This document shows, in pieces, positions 32,587 to 44,129 of a stretch of 64,000 nucleotides of DNA. This DNA is from Lathyrus oleraceus (lineage: Eukaryota > Streptophyta > Magnoliopsida > Fabales > Fabaceae): NCBI RefSeq assembly GCF_024323335.1, contig NC_066585.1:537052769-537116768 (forward strand). The letters run 5' to 3'. The notes under the pieces are model-generated. The model was not told the DNA's origin and made no database searches. It worked only from the letters and a program-made list of their open reading frames with translations. The position numbers and the translations under genes were made by a program. The first letter of the stretch is position 1. Every line of letters begins with the position of its first letter.

Positions 32587-33744
32587 TGAAATTCTAGTAA
32601 CAGACTATCGATGTCACACTGGATGTTATAACATCCAATTCTGCGCAGACAGGTAATGTATGTAGAAAGTAAATGTAAAATGCAGTAAATGACACAGAGA
32701 ATTATTTACCCAGTTTGGTGACAAACACACCTACGTTTGGGGGCTACCAAGCCAAGGAGGAAATCCACTATAAGAGGTATTAATTCAGGACTTAAACCAC
32801 AAGTTTAATCCTATCACTTAAGACCTACCCAATGCAATTTCAATCTAAACTAAGACCTGAGTACCTACTCACTCCCCCTCAATCACAGCAGTGATTACAA
32901 CCTTTAATAATTTTAAAGTCAGTGGTGAAGATATACTTCAAACAACTCTTGATTGTGCTTAAAAGCTTTAATCAAGAAACACAGCGCTCACGCTTAAAAG
33001 CTTAGAGTGACACACCAATTACAACTCAATAAACACCCTAGGCCAATGCAATCATCTAGGTGATAATTGCTTGGCTCACAAGTAAAACCTAATACAAGAC
33101 ACAATAAAAGTACAATAAGGATCTATACTGATATATTTAAATCTTCACGCTTCAAACCCCTGAGTTAATGAAAGTAGGATTGTCCTCCTTTTATAATGCA
33201 GCACTTGGGCCTTGTACTTGAATTCCCTATACTTAAGGTCAAGCAAGTTAACCTAATTTCCACACATTAGGGCGCTAACAAATAGGCTATATGCTAGGTC
33301 TCTTAATTTTAGCACAGTTGTTAGTTTCCTGGATTTTAGGACAACTGTTAGATTCCTGAAAAACAACCTGAGATAAATACTGAAGTATAACAGAAAAACT
33401 AACTAGCCTACACTTTAGCATATGCTGTCAGGAGTGAATGTCATAACATTCAGTTTGACATCCATAAAATAGGCTATATGCTAGGTCTCTTAATTTTAGC
33501 ACATCTGTTAGTTTCCTGAAAATCAGCCTGAGATAAATACTGAAACATAACAGGAAAAACTAACTAGCCTATACTTTAGCATCTGTTGTCAGGGATGAAT
33601 GTCATAACATTCAGTTTGACAACCAGTAAATCATGTATTAGCTAATCCTGCAGCATACTGCTTAAGCATGTCATGACATTAATCAATACATCATAGTACA
33701 GTAAGTGTTTTAACCCAAAATGCAGCCAATCAAAAACATCTACA
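32587..33744 (-). repeat. Copia 3' LTR
   Basis: TGAAATTCTAG...AACATCTACA on the plus strand. Contains a tandem duplication of about 185 bp (units beginning AATAGGCTATATGC near 33280 and 33466) and several GTTATAACAT / GTCATGACAT palindromes, e.g. GGATGTTATAACATCC near 32619. Confidence 0.93.
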
Positions 33745-33759
33745 AACTCCCCCTTTGGC
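33745..33759 (-). other. Copia polypurine tract
   Basis: Minus strand GCCAAAGGGGGAGTT directly before the 3' LTR start TGTAGATG. Confidence 0.88.
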
Positions 33760-34487
33760 AAATTTTTGGCTAAAACAACTTGGCATCACAACAAAGTTCA
33801 CAGCAGCAGAAAGCACACATCCAAGCAGAGAATCAAATTAGCTAATACACTCAGCAAACATAGAAGTTAAACTTCAAACAACAGCAGCACAAGTAGATAG
33901 CAAACAACAACATAACCTCTTGTTTAGGGGACCTTCAACTTCAAGTAATCTGTTGTCCTGGGGTACAGGTGTTACTCCCCCTTTTTGTCAAAAATGTTGC
34001 CAAAGCAACACTTAATATTACAGACCTAAACAATCATCAGAAACACAATCTTGATTTTACTTCATAATTTCAATCAAGAAGACAAACTCTTGATCTTGCT
34101 TCACAGCTTTGATCAAGTAGACACACACTCTTGCTTAACAGCTTTAGAGTGACGAATTACAGTCACAAATCAGATATTCAATCATACACAGATTGTCATT
34201 AAGTGTGCAATCACAAAACACCAGACATTCACATTGAATGTTCTGTGTACAGGTTGTCATCACATCGGGTCTGACATCCTGGAAAAATCCTGCATAATTC
34301 CATAATTCCTTTTATAACTTCCAACAGGTACAACCATATCAGATGCCATGACTTTGTGTATGACATCTTGAAACACTCCTGCATGAACATGTTCTTGAAC
34401 TCCAGCAGGTACAACCATATCAAAGCACACTTTCAATTGTTTAATAATTTGAATTATTAAACAGTACATTCCTAACATCCTTAGTTG
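33760..34487 (-). other. Copia 3' UTR
   Basis: Between the end of RNase H and the polypurine tract. No env-like ORF. Includes an imperfect direct repeat of about 85 bp (CCA(A/G)CAGGTACAACCATATC near 34321 and 34404). Small open frames (34229-34478) overlap this repeat and are not genes. Confidence 0.6.
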
Positions 34488-35636
34488 CTATAATTCCTCA
34501 AAAAGACATATTCCCAACTTGCCCCTTAAATTTTCAAACTGAGTAGCATCCAAAGCCTTTGTAAATATGTCAGCAAGTTGTAGTTCAGTTGCTACATGTT
34601 CCAAGGTAGTCACTTTGTCTTCTATCAGATCTCTTATGAAGTGATGTCTAATGTCAATATGTTTGGTCCTGCTGTGTTGGATGGGATTCTTTGAAATGTT
34701 GATGGCACTGAGATTGTCACAGAACAATGTCATGACATTCTGAGTGACATTGTACTCAGTCAGCATCTGTTTCATCCATACCAGTTGGGAACAACTGCTT
34801 CCGGCTGCTATGTACTCAGCTTCTGCAGTGGATAATGATACACAGTTATGTTTCTTGCTAAACCAAGATATGAGATTGTTTCCCAAGAAGAAACATCCTC
34901 CTGATGTGCTTTTTCTATCATCAGCACTCCCAGCCCAATCAGCATCACAATACCCAGATAAGATAGGCTCAGAGCCATGAGAGTATATCATACCATAATC
35001 ACAAGTCCCATTAATATACTTGAGAATCCTCTTGACTTGATTTAAGTGACTCACTTTGGGTTCTGCTTGGTATCTAGCACACACACCAACTGCATATGCA
35101 ATATCAGGTCTACTAGCAATTAGATATAGTAGGCTACCTATCATGCTTCTATACAAGCATTGATCCACATTAGAACCTCCTTCATCTTTAGTTAACTTTA
35201 AATGAGTAGGTGCAGGAGTTCTTTTGTGACTAGCATTATCCATACCAAACTTCTTAACTATGTTCTTGGCATATTTGCTTTGGGAGATAAACATAGACTC
35301 TTCCATCTGTTTAACTTGCAGTCCAAGAAAATAAGTCAATTCCCCAACCAAACTCATTTCAAATTTAGATTGCATCTGGTTAACAAACTGTTTCACCATT
35401 CTATCTGACATTCCACCAAAGACAATATCATCCACATATATTTGGGCAATCATGATTTTGCCATCTTCATCCTTCAGAAACAAAGTCTTATCTATCCCTC
35501 ATTTTCTGTAACCATTAGTAGTCAGAAATTCAGTCAGCCTCTCATACCAAGCTCTAGGAGCTTGCTTCAACCCATACAGAGCTTTCCTTAACTTGTACAC
35601 ATGTTTTGGTAGATTAGGATCACTAAACCCTTTAGG
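34488..35636 (-). pseudogene. Copia reverse transcriptase end and RNase H
   Basis: Open from 35483 (MFLKDEDGKIMIAQIYVDDIVFGG), separated from the upstream pol frame by stops at 35637-35639 (TAA) and near 35503 (TGA) in the same frame; the intervening codons read as normal RT ([19 protein letters not shown]). The RT catalytic YVDD box is intact. RNase H motifs are complete: GYCDADWAGSADDRKSTSGG, STAEAEYIAAG and KHIDIRHHFIRD. Ends LGICLFEEL* at 34488. Lesions are nonsense only. Confidence 0.88.
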
Positions 35637-37352
35637 TTATTCCACATAGACTTCTTCATTCAAGTAGCCATTTAAAAAGGCACTCTTCACATCCATTTGG
35701 AACAATTTGAACTTCAGAATGTAGGCAACACCTAACAACAACCTTATTGACTCAAGTCTTGCAACAGGTGCAAAAGTCTCATCAAAATCAACCCCTTCAA
35801 CTTGAGTATACCCTTGTGCCACTAGTCTTGCTTTATTCCTAGTGATTAATCCTTTCTCATCAGACTTGTTCTTGTAAATCCACTTGGTACCAATGATATT
35901 AGTCTCTTCAGGTCTTGGAACTAACTCCCATACTTCATTCCTTTTAAACTGCTCCAGTTCATCTTGCATAGCATTGATCCAATATTCATCAGTCAGAGCT
36001 TCTTTCACATTTTTAGGTTCAACCTTGGATACAAAGCAGGAATTTGAGCTATTCTCCCGTGATCTGGTAATCACACCACTATTGGGATCTCCTATGATAA
36101 GATCCTTAGGGTGGTCTTTCTGAATCCTGATAGAAGGCACCTTGTTGGATGCCTCTAACTCAAGTCCAGGAGGAGTATCCTGTACATCTTCAGTCTTGAC
36201 TGGTATTTCTGTTGAAGTCTCAAGGAATGTTCCAACATCCTCTATGACATTGGATTCTTCATCTTTATCATCAACAATAACATTTATGGATTCCATCAGG
36301 ACATTAGTTCTGGAGTTGAAAACTCTGTATGCTCTGCTGTTAGTAGAGTATCCCAGGAATATACCCTCATCACTTTTGGGGTCCACTTTTCTTCTCTGTT
36401 CACGATCTGTAAGAATGTAACATTTGCTTCCAAATATATGAAAGTACTTCACAGTAGGTTTTCTTCCTTTCCATATTTCATACAGAGTGGAAGAGGTTCC
36501 CTTTCTCAAGGTAACTCTGTTGTGAACATAGCAAGCTGTATTCATAGCTTCAGCCCAAAAGTGCATATGAAGCTTCTTTGCATGAATCATAGCTCTAGCA
36601 GACTCTTGAATAATTCTGTTCTTCCTTTCGACTACTCCATTTTGCTGAGGAGTAATAGGTGAGGAAAACTCATGACTTATTCCTTCAGATGAGCAGAAAT
36701 CCTCAAACTTGGAATTTTTAAACTCCCTTCCATGGTCACTTCTTATTCTGATAACACTACTATCCTTTTCTCTTTGGAGTATTATGCATAGATCTTTGAA
36801 GACATCAAATGCATCTGATTTTTCTCTGATGAAGCTTATCCATGTGTATCTGGAATGGTCATCAACAACCACATAAGCATATCTCTTCCCACCAAGACTT
36901 TCAACCTGCATAGGTCCCATTAAGTCCATGTGCAAAAGTTCCAGAGTTTTGGATGTTGTAGGATGTCCAAGCTTAGGATGTGACATCTTGGTTTGCTTGC
37001 CAACCTGACATTCTCCACAGACTTTTCCTTCATCAATAAGCAGCTTTGGGATTCCTCTAACTGCTTCCTTGGATATGATCTTCTTCATTCCTCTTAAATG
37101 AAGATGTCCAAGTCTTCTATGCCACAACTTCACTTCCTGTTCTTCCTTGGCTAAGGAGCACATTGAGGAGTCGTTTGAGACTTTAGGTTCCCATAGATAG
37201 CAGTTATCTTTGGATCTGGATCCTCTCATAACTTCCTTATTTTCTCCATTTTTCACAACATATTCTTCCTTAGTGAACTGTACATTGAAGCCTTGATCAC
37301 ATAGCTGGCTTATGCTGATAAGATTAGCAGTTAGTCCTTTTACTAACAACAC
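35637..37352 (-). pseudogene. Copia integrase and RT N-terminal part
   Basis: 571 codons. HHCC finger LWHRRLGHLHLRGM...CGECQVGK (about residues 76-118). Integrase core: D in LLHMDLMGPM (about 142), D in IRSDHGREFKN (about 205), E in PQQNGVVERKNR (about 241). A variable linker follows, then RT from ALTDEYWINAMQDELEQFKRN through GTKWIYKNKSDEKG, RLVAQGYTQVEGVDF and FQMDVKSAFLNG (first catalytic Asp) to EEVYVE, where TAA interrupts. Upstream the frame is closed by a TAA near 37361. Catalytic residues are intact. Confidence 0.9.
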
Positions 37353-37359
37353 ATTATTC

Positions 37360-37763
37360 AGTTATAGAACTCCAGGACTGTCCAGCTTACCAACACCTTT
37401 GATTTTTCCTTTAGCTTCATCACCAAAGGTCACATAACTGGTAGTATGAAGTTGTATATCTACCAATAAGTTATTCATCCCAGTCATATGTCTTGAGCAA
37501 CCACTATCAAAATACCAGTCTTCTCTGGTAGATGCCCTTAGACATGTGTGAGCTAATCTAGCAACCCATTGTTATTTCTTGATGGGGGCATTATGCTTAG
37601 ATGCCTTCTGCTTAGGTCTGACTTGAGGGGTCTGGTTAGGATAACCGTGCAACCTGTAACAGAAGGGTTTTATGTGACCAAATCTACCACAGTAGTGGCA
37701 TCTCCATCTTTGAAATTTCTTCTTTTGATGGTTAATCCTCCTGTTTCCATGATGTTGTGACAT
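37360..37763 (-). pseudogene. Copia second zinc knuckle and protease
   Basis: Minus strand: MSQHHGNRRINHQKKKFQ, then CHYCGRFGHIKPFC (CCHC), a stop, then WYFDSGCSRHMTG near 37500-37520, the protease active-site block with D-S-G. One stop follows near 37361. A frame change separates this from the gag part ending at 37862. In this family a second knuckle just before protease is normal. Confidence 0.75.
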
Positions 37764-37861
37764 TAGTTGTGACTTCTGCTTGATTTTCTGAACTTCAGCC
37801 TTTGAGCTTTTGAATTCAGATGAGGATTCCTAACAAAGCCTAAACCATACATGGTTCCTGA

Positions 37862-39184
37862 TTTCTATCCCACCTTTAGAATTTCTTCCAAAGTGTCAGT
37901 TCCTTTATTCAGCATTCTGATGGATTTTGTCATTTGATCCAGCTTAGAGGTCAGCAAGGTTATCTCACCATTTAGACCATCTATGACTGTCAGATGCTTC
38001 TTCTTCTCAGCTTCCAGCTCCTTGATGAGTTTCTTCTGCTTTTCTCCTGGAATACACACTTCTGCACTTTTGACACATAACTCTTTATATGAAGCAGCAA
38101 GTTCATCAAATGTAAGTTCATCTCCACTTGAGTCATCATCAGAGGCACAGGCACTAGTTAGTGCAGTGACATGTTTTGCAGATTCTCCTTCTGATTCACT
38201 CTCAGAGTCTCCCTCAGACCAGGTGACAGATAGTCCCTTCTTTTGCATCTTGAGAAAGGTAATACATTCAACTCTAATGTGTCCAAAACCTTCACATCCA
38301 TGACACTGGATTCCCTTGCCTTGGTTGGACTTTTCTTCAGATTTTGATCTTCTACTGATGTCAGATGAAGTGTTCTTGACATTTGGTCTACCTTTTTGAT
38401 CAACCTTCTTTATGAACTTGTTGAACTGTCTTCCAAGCATGGCTATAGCTTCTGATATGCTTTCATCACCTCTAATATTTCCTTCTTCTGAATCCTCTTC
38501 AGCATTTGATACAAAAGCTATGCTTTTGTTTTTCTTTTCAACATTCTCACACAGGCCCATTTCAAAAGTTTGGAGAGAACCAATGAGCTCATCAACCTTC
38601 ATATTGCAGATATCTTAAGCCTCTCCTATAGCAGTAACCTTCATGGCAAATCTCTTGGGCAATGATCTGAGAATCTTTCTTACAAGTTTTTCTTCAGAGA
38701 TTTTCTCTTTTAAGCCTCCAGAAGTGTTGGCAATTTCAAGAATATTCATGTTGAAGTCATGAATAGTCTCATCCTCTTTCATCCTCAGATTTTCAAACTT
38801 AGAAGTCAGCATCTGGAGTTTAGACATTTTTACCTTGGAGGTACCTTCATGAGTTGTTTTGAGAGTATCCCAAACTTCTTTAGCCAGTTCACAGTGATGC
38901 ACCAGTCTGAAAATGTTCTTATTAATCCCATTGAACAGTGCATTCAAAGCCTTAGAGTTTCCAAGGGTTAATGCTTCTTGCTCTTTGTCCCACTCTTCTT
39001 CAGGAATTTGCATAATGATTCCATCTTTACCTGTATTCGTTGGATGTTCCCATCCTTTGTTGACAGCTCTCCAGACCTTGCTATCCAGAGACCTCAAGAA
39101 GGCTATCATACGAGGTTTCCAGTCATCATAGTTAGAACCATCCAGCATGGGTGGTCTATTTGAGAATCCTACATCATTGTCCAT
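37862..39184 (-). pseudogene. Copia gag
   Basis: MDNDVGFSNRPPMLDGSNYDDWKP at 39184 opens a UBN2-type gag: FLRSLDSKVWRAVNKGWEHP, NALFNGINKNIFRLVHHC, AKEVWDTLKTTHEGTSKVK. A single TAA at 38612-38614 separates it from the second half (38602-37865), which has MKVDELIGSLQTFE, a CHGCEGFGHIRVEC knuckle, an acidic Ser/Glu tract and a Leu/Lys coiled coil (KKLIKELEAEKKK). A TAG closes it at 37862. The stop separates two halves still in one frame, so one point change is enough to explain it. Confidence 0.85.
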
Positions 39185-39240
39185 GGTACTAGAAAGTAAC
39201 GTCCCTAGATCTCACCCATAAATTAACAGGCAGGGTGCTT

Positions 39241-39252
39241 GCTCTGATGCCA
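39241..39252 (-). other. Copia primer binding site
   Basis: Minus strand TGGCATCAGAGC, just inside the 5' LTR; one base from the canonical initiator-Met site. Confidence 0.8.
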
Positions 39253-39254
39253 AT

Positions 39255-40168
39255 TGAAATTCTAGTAACAGACTATCGATGTCACACTGGATGTTATGAC
39301 ATCCAATTCTACGCAGATAGGTAATGTATGCAGAAAGTAAATGTAAAATGCAGTAAATGACACAGAGAATTGTTTACCCAGTTCGGTGACAAACACACCT
39401 ACGTCTGGGGGCTACCAAGCCAGGGAGGAAATCTACTATAAGAGGTATTAATTCAGGACTTAAACCACCAGTTTAATCCTATCACTTAAGACCTACCCAA
39501 TGCAATTTCAATCTAAACTAAGACCTGAGTACCTACTCACTCCCCCTCAATCACAGCAGTGATTACAACCTTTAATAATTTTAAAGTCAGTGGTGAAGAT
39601 ATACTTCAAACAACTCTTGATTGTGCTTAAAAGCTTTAATCAAGAAACACAGCGCTCACGCTTAAAAGCTTAGAGTGACACACCAATTACAACTCAATAA
39701 ACACCCTAGGCCAATGCAATCATCTAGGTGATAATTGCTTGGCTCACAAGTAAAACCTAATACAAGACACAATAAAAGTACAGTAAGGATCTATACTGAT
39801 ATATTTAAATCTTCACGCTTCAAACCCCTGAGTTACTGAAAGTAGGATTGTCCTCCTTTTATAATGCAGCACTTGGGCCTTGTATTTGAATTTCCTAAAC
39901 TTAAGGTCAAGCAAGTTAACCTAATTTCCACACATTAGGGCGCTAACAAATAGGCTATATGCTAGGTCTCTTAATTTTAGCACAATTGTTAGTTTCTTGG
40001 ATTTTAGCACAGCTGTTAGATTCCTGAAAAACAGCCTGAGATCAATACTGAAGCATAACAGAAAAACTAACTAGCCTACACTTTAGCATATGCTGTCAGG
40101 AATGAATGTCATAACATTCAGTTTGACATCCAGAAAATAGGCTATATGCTAGGTCTCTTAATTTTAGC
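39255..40168 (-). repeat. Copia 5' LTR, part 1 (interrupted by Ogre 2)
   Basis: Aligns to the 3' LTR from its inner end. The interruption falls after TTTTAGC in the second unit of the internal duplication; the LTR resumes at 52755. Confidence 0.93.
40164..40168. repeat. Ogre 2 target-site duplication, left
   Basis: TTAGC; repeated at 52750-52754. The uninterrupted site in the other copia LTR (near 33497) reads TTTTAGCACATC. Confidence 0.95.
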
Positions 40169-41950
40169 TGTAACACCCCAAAATTTTCCCTCCTTATTCA
40201 CGCATTCATTTTTAGGTCATTTAACATTAGATACATTGCATTTCATCATGTCAATCGGGATTAGCTCCAAGAAGCTTGAACATCATCCAGGACACTTTGT
40301 GGGTTCTATTTAGATGATCAGTCAACACAAGGGAAAGACTTGAGTTACTTCCAACAGGGGTCTATTCGTCAGTTAAAACGTTAATCTTGAAGGAGCAAAG
40401 GTTTGTTCATGAGCTGTCACGCTCGCTAGGCGAAACCCACGTGTTTTGAAAAAAAAAACGGAAAATAAAAAAAAACGATTTTTTTTTAATTAAATAAATA
40501 TAAAAAATTTGGACTTGGGCCTCTCTCATTTGAGCCCACAAGTCCACAAAAACCAGGTTATAAATTCAGAGTTTCAGTGAAACAAAATTTCATTCTATTC
40601 CTATTACCCTGGCTGAGGAAAAAGAAAGTGAGAGAAGAGCCAACAGAGTTCAGAGCAACCTCCAGAGACTGAAGGGAACTCATCGGCAAAGAACCAATTC
40701 CCTCTCATATAAACCCTAAGATTGTTCTGCAAACCCAACCAGGCAATTCAATTTCATTCGATCTCTCCAATCAGGTTTGCCCTATATCCATCATCTTTAT
40801 GCTCTTAATTTGAATCATCTGAATGTATGAGGTATTATGGGTGAATTTGATACCCTTTTGATGCATGTGTTTGACAAGAGGTTTAGGCCTCCTACCCTTG
40901 GTTGCTTTTTGTGAATTGAAAGGGCATGATTCATGTGGTTACATTTTGATTTAGGGGCAACTCTTGATTACCCTATCTTGTTTCTCTAACCTGTTTGTTG
41001 AGTTTTGTTTTGTGAGGGCTCATATGACTCTTGCAGATATGGCTTGCCTGGTGTTCCACTTTATATGGGGGATACCACCTGGAGGTTTATTCTGATTACC
41101 TGTACTGACTCGCTTTCTTTGATGGTGTTAGCTTGGAAGGATCTCTGGGTTTCTCGTTCCTTTAATTGCAGTTACCTCGGATCTTCATCTATGTGGTACT
41201 TTTACATTTTTTTTCGCATTTTACCGCTTTCTTAGCTGGAAGACCTCGATAGGAGGAAATGTTTTTGTGTGTTTACTTTATGCAGGTTCCTTCGTCAAGG
41301 ACTGCCTTTTTGCATGAGTATCCCTAACCCTACCAACTCATTGATTTTTCTTCTCCTAAGAACATGTTAACTCCTTCTACTACAGGCGAGTAAGTCTCCA
41401 AAGGTCGAGCATCCGGTAGATTGCGTAGTAACGTCGTTCGTCCAAAACCCAATCCATAACCCCGTAGTTAGCCGAACTACGGCTTGCTCTGATTCTCATT
41501 CCAGATGAGATACGTAGGCATAAGACGCGATGTCTTAGCGAGCACACATCCCCCCAACCCATAGGTCAGCCGAGCTACGAAGACTCTAATTCTCATATTC
41601 ATATGAGATACGTATGCAGTGGATGCGACATCCGTGCGAGTCATTTTCTTTTGACCCCTTTTTTTTTTATTAAATAACACATTAGATAAACCCACACCCT
41701 TTAGACAAGAACTACAAAAGTGGATCCCGTAGAGTACTACGGATGCGTAGGGGTGCTAATACCTTCCCTTCGCATAATCGACTCCCGAACCCAAGATTTG
41801 GTTGCGAGACCCTGTCTTGTCCTTTCCTTTTTCCAGGTTTACTTCGAGCGTTTCCTTTCCCTCCTTTGGGATAAATAACGCACGGTGGCGACTCTCCTGT
41901 CTTTCTTCGTCGGTTGTTTTTTTTCGCATTCCATTTTTCAGGTTGTGACA
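40169..41950 (+). repeat. Ogre 2 5' LTR
   Basis: TGTAACACCCCAAAATTTTCC...GGTTGTGACA. TATA-like TTATAAATTC at 40558-40567. A leader of about 200 nt ends CAATCAG|GTTTGCC (about 40774), a plausible splice donor; several CAG-type acceptors follow, the last being CATTTTTCAG|GTTG at the LTR end. A single TCGCTAGGCGA motif lies near 40430. U5 has the block GGATAAATA...GGTGGCGACTC. Open frames at 41005-41695 are not supported as genes. Confidence 0.95.
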
Positions 41951-41952
41951 GC

Positions 41953-41970
41953 TGGCGACTCTGCTGGGGA
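41953..41970 (+). other. Ogre 2 primer binding site (tRNA-Arg type)
   Basis: TGGCGACTCTGCTGGGGA, two bases after the LTR end. Confidence 0.9.
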
Positions 41971-43073
41971 CCCGTTTTCCCTAAGCGAGTCCCTCCTAGA
42001 TTTTGTAGGTTGTTTGTTTATTGGGTGTTTATTCTTTTGTACAGTTATTTATCTTTCAGCATTTACCTGCTTTATTGCATTGTGTACATATGACTGCCGT
42101 ATCTGCTGGTTCTGTTTGTGAGATGAGTTCTATACCCGAACTCGAGTGCACTTAGGATAGGAGAATGGCATAGTCTTGTTGACTTGTGTGGAGTTATTCC
42201 TTAGCAAGTTGACTTGTAAGCCCATTCACTTGGTGGAGGTCATGTTGGGATCAATAATGTCACACAAGTAAGTTGTGGTTATACATTACTTTTTCTAATA
42301 TAGACCTTAGAAGCCAAGGATCTTAGTTTACCAAACCCATCTTGGCCTATTCGTAGGACGTAGTGCGAAAGTCGTTCAAGTGTAAGATTTGATACAATTG
42401 TTACGCGATACTACACTCATAAGAGTCTCTCTTGAGAATATTTTTGGAATACGAGTAGTCGTTCCTCCGATAATATCCGAAAGATGGGATTATGACTATG
42501 GGAACCTTTTTGTAGAACATGTTTGGCAGGTTTAAACCTTAGTACACTCCCTTTGGGTGGTTCTTAACCTAAACTCCATGCTCGTGACTTGCAACAAACC
42601 CTTGATTCATGGTTGATCCGTTCAGGTATCCTTAATATCAATGAAACTTGGGTGTTGATAAGGTGTAAACAATAATCCACCAAAAATGGATGGTTGATAT
42701 TAAGGATAACATGATCCATCCCATGACCTTTGTTTGGTGTGCTTTGCTTGATCCTCTTAATTTCTCTCCAGGCAGTGCAACCTGACAGATGTTCAAGCGG
42801 ATCCAGCAATTCTGATTGACATGCCATTGCATTGCATAACATCATCTGCATATTTGCATCCAACATCTCATGCTTATTCATTTGCAGGGTATTCCCTTTT
42901 TAAGGGAGGGCCTTAAAATCGAATAAGCAGTGCATCGCATACCATGCATGCTAACCCTTGTTTGTTTTGCAAGTGTCACCGCATTGTCTAATGTTTGTTC
43001 CCTGTTTCAGGCAGTTATTGGTCCCAAGCGAGTTCACAGGTACCCGACAAAGGAAAACCGTCCACGACTAGCA
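41971..43073 (+). other. Ogre 2 5' leader
   Basis: Non-coding. 42125-42740 is the block conserved with Ogre 1. Two candidate splice acceptors lie just before gag: TTCATTTGCAG|GG (about 42886) and CCTGTTTCAG|GCAG (about 43012). No ORF1 is present. The minus-strand open frame at 42564-42881 is not coding. Confidence 0.75.
42627..42708 (+). other. Conserved 15-bp stem-loop in Ogre 2 leader
   Basis: Arms 42627-42641 (TATCCTTAATATCAA) and 42694-42708 (TTGATATTAAGGATA), loop 52 nt with an inner ATCCA/TGGAT pairing. Counterpart of 9689-9767. Confidence 0.8.
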
Positions 43074-44129
43074 ATGGACCAGATACAGAAAGAACTGGCC
43101 GATATGCGTGAAAGGATGGATCAGTTCATGATATTGATGACTGGTATGGCAGAAGGCCAGGCGAAGCTGAAGGAATTGGTTGAGCAACCGAGGCCCGATC
43201 CAGAGGTGGAAATACCAAGTGCTAAGGGGAACCCTGATAACCCTGGGAACGCTGATAACCCTGTGAACACTGGAAATGCGGGTAACGCAAATGTTGATGG
43301 AAACCCGGGTAATGTTGGCAACACGGGAAATGTTGGGAATGGTATTGGCGGAAGGTACAATGTGAATCAAGGAATTCGGATTAACGGCCTCCCTGTTACT
43401 GAAGATTATCAGTATGATCAATTCTCTGTGCACGACGAAGCCCTCGAGACCACTCGCCGTATGGATGAGCTTGTTGAGAAGCTCAAATCTTTGGAGTCTC
43501 AAAATTCCTTAGGTTTTGATGTCACCAATCTTGGTCTGGTTCAGGGAGTAAGGATCCCTCACAAGTTCAAACCCCTTACTTTTGAGAAATACAACGGGGC
43601 TTCTTGCCCACGCACTCATCTCCAATCTTATCTGGGAAGGTTGGGAGCTCACACTGAAGATGAAAAGTTGTGGATGTACTATTTTGAAGACAGTCTAACT
43701 GGAGCTTCTCGTGAATGGTATTCTCATTTGTCTCGCACTACCATCAAGAGCTAGAAAGACTTGGCAGAGGCTTTTATCAAGCAATATCAATACAACTTGG
43801 ACATGGCTCCAAATCGGACCTTGTTGCAAGGAATGTCTCAGACTGCCAAGGAGACCTTTAGAGAATATGCTCAGCGTTGGAGACAAATTGTTGCGTCCGT
43901 CCAACCCCCTATGTCTGAAAGGGAGATGGCGGACATGTTCATGAACACTCTTCAAGGCAATTATATCGAGAGATTGGCTGCTTACCCGTCAATCAGCTTT
44001 GCAGAGATAGTGATTGCTGGAGAAAGGATCGAGAGTCTGTTGAAGATGGGTCGAATTCAAGACAACAGTGCTTCCAACTCATCAGTTCCCAAGAAACTGT
44101 TTGCTGGTAACGGTCAGCGAAGAAGATAA
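43074..44129 (+). pseudogene. Ogre 2 gag
   Basis: ATG at 43074 (MDQIQKELADMRERMDQFM) opens a coiled coil at the same place as in Ogre 1. Next is a low-complexity stretch of about 45 residues built on Asn/Gly/Pro repeats (NPDNPGNADNPVNTGNAGNA) that has no equivalent in Ogre 1. The gag fold follows (FKPLTFEKYNG, YYFEDSLTGASREWYSHL, then after a TAG at 43752-43754, FIKQYQYNLDMAPNRTLLQG and FREYAQRWRQI). A TAA closes it at 44127-44129, with the same frame continuing into the nucleocapsid-like linker. The first stop is in a Trp position by comparison. Confidence 0.88.

Noticed and set aside
41005..41695. Frames in the Ogre 2 LTR, repeated near 51920-52756
   Set aside because: LTR sequence in both copies; one copy is broken by indels, and no domain is present.
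42564..42881. Minus-strand 105-codon frame
   Set aside because: Antisense to the conserved non-coding Ogre leader; Ogre 1 does not keep the frame.
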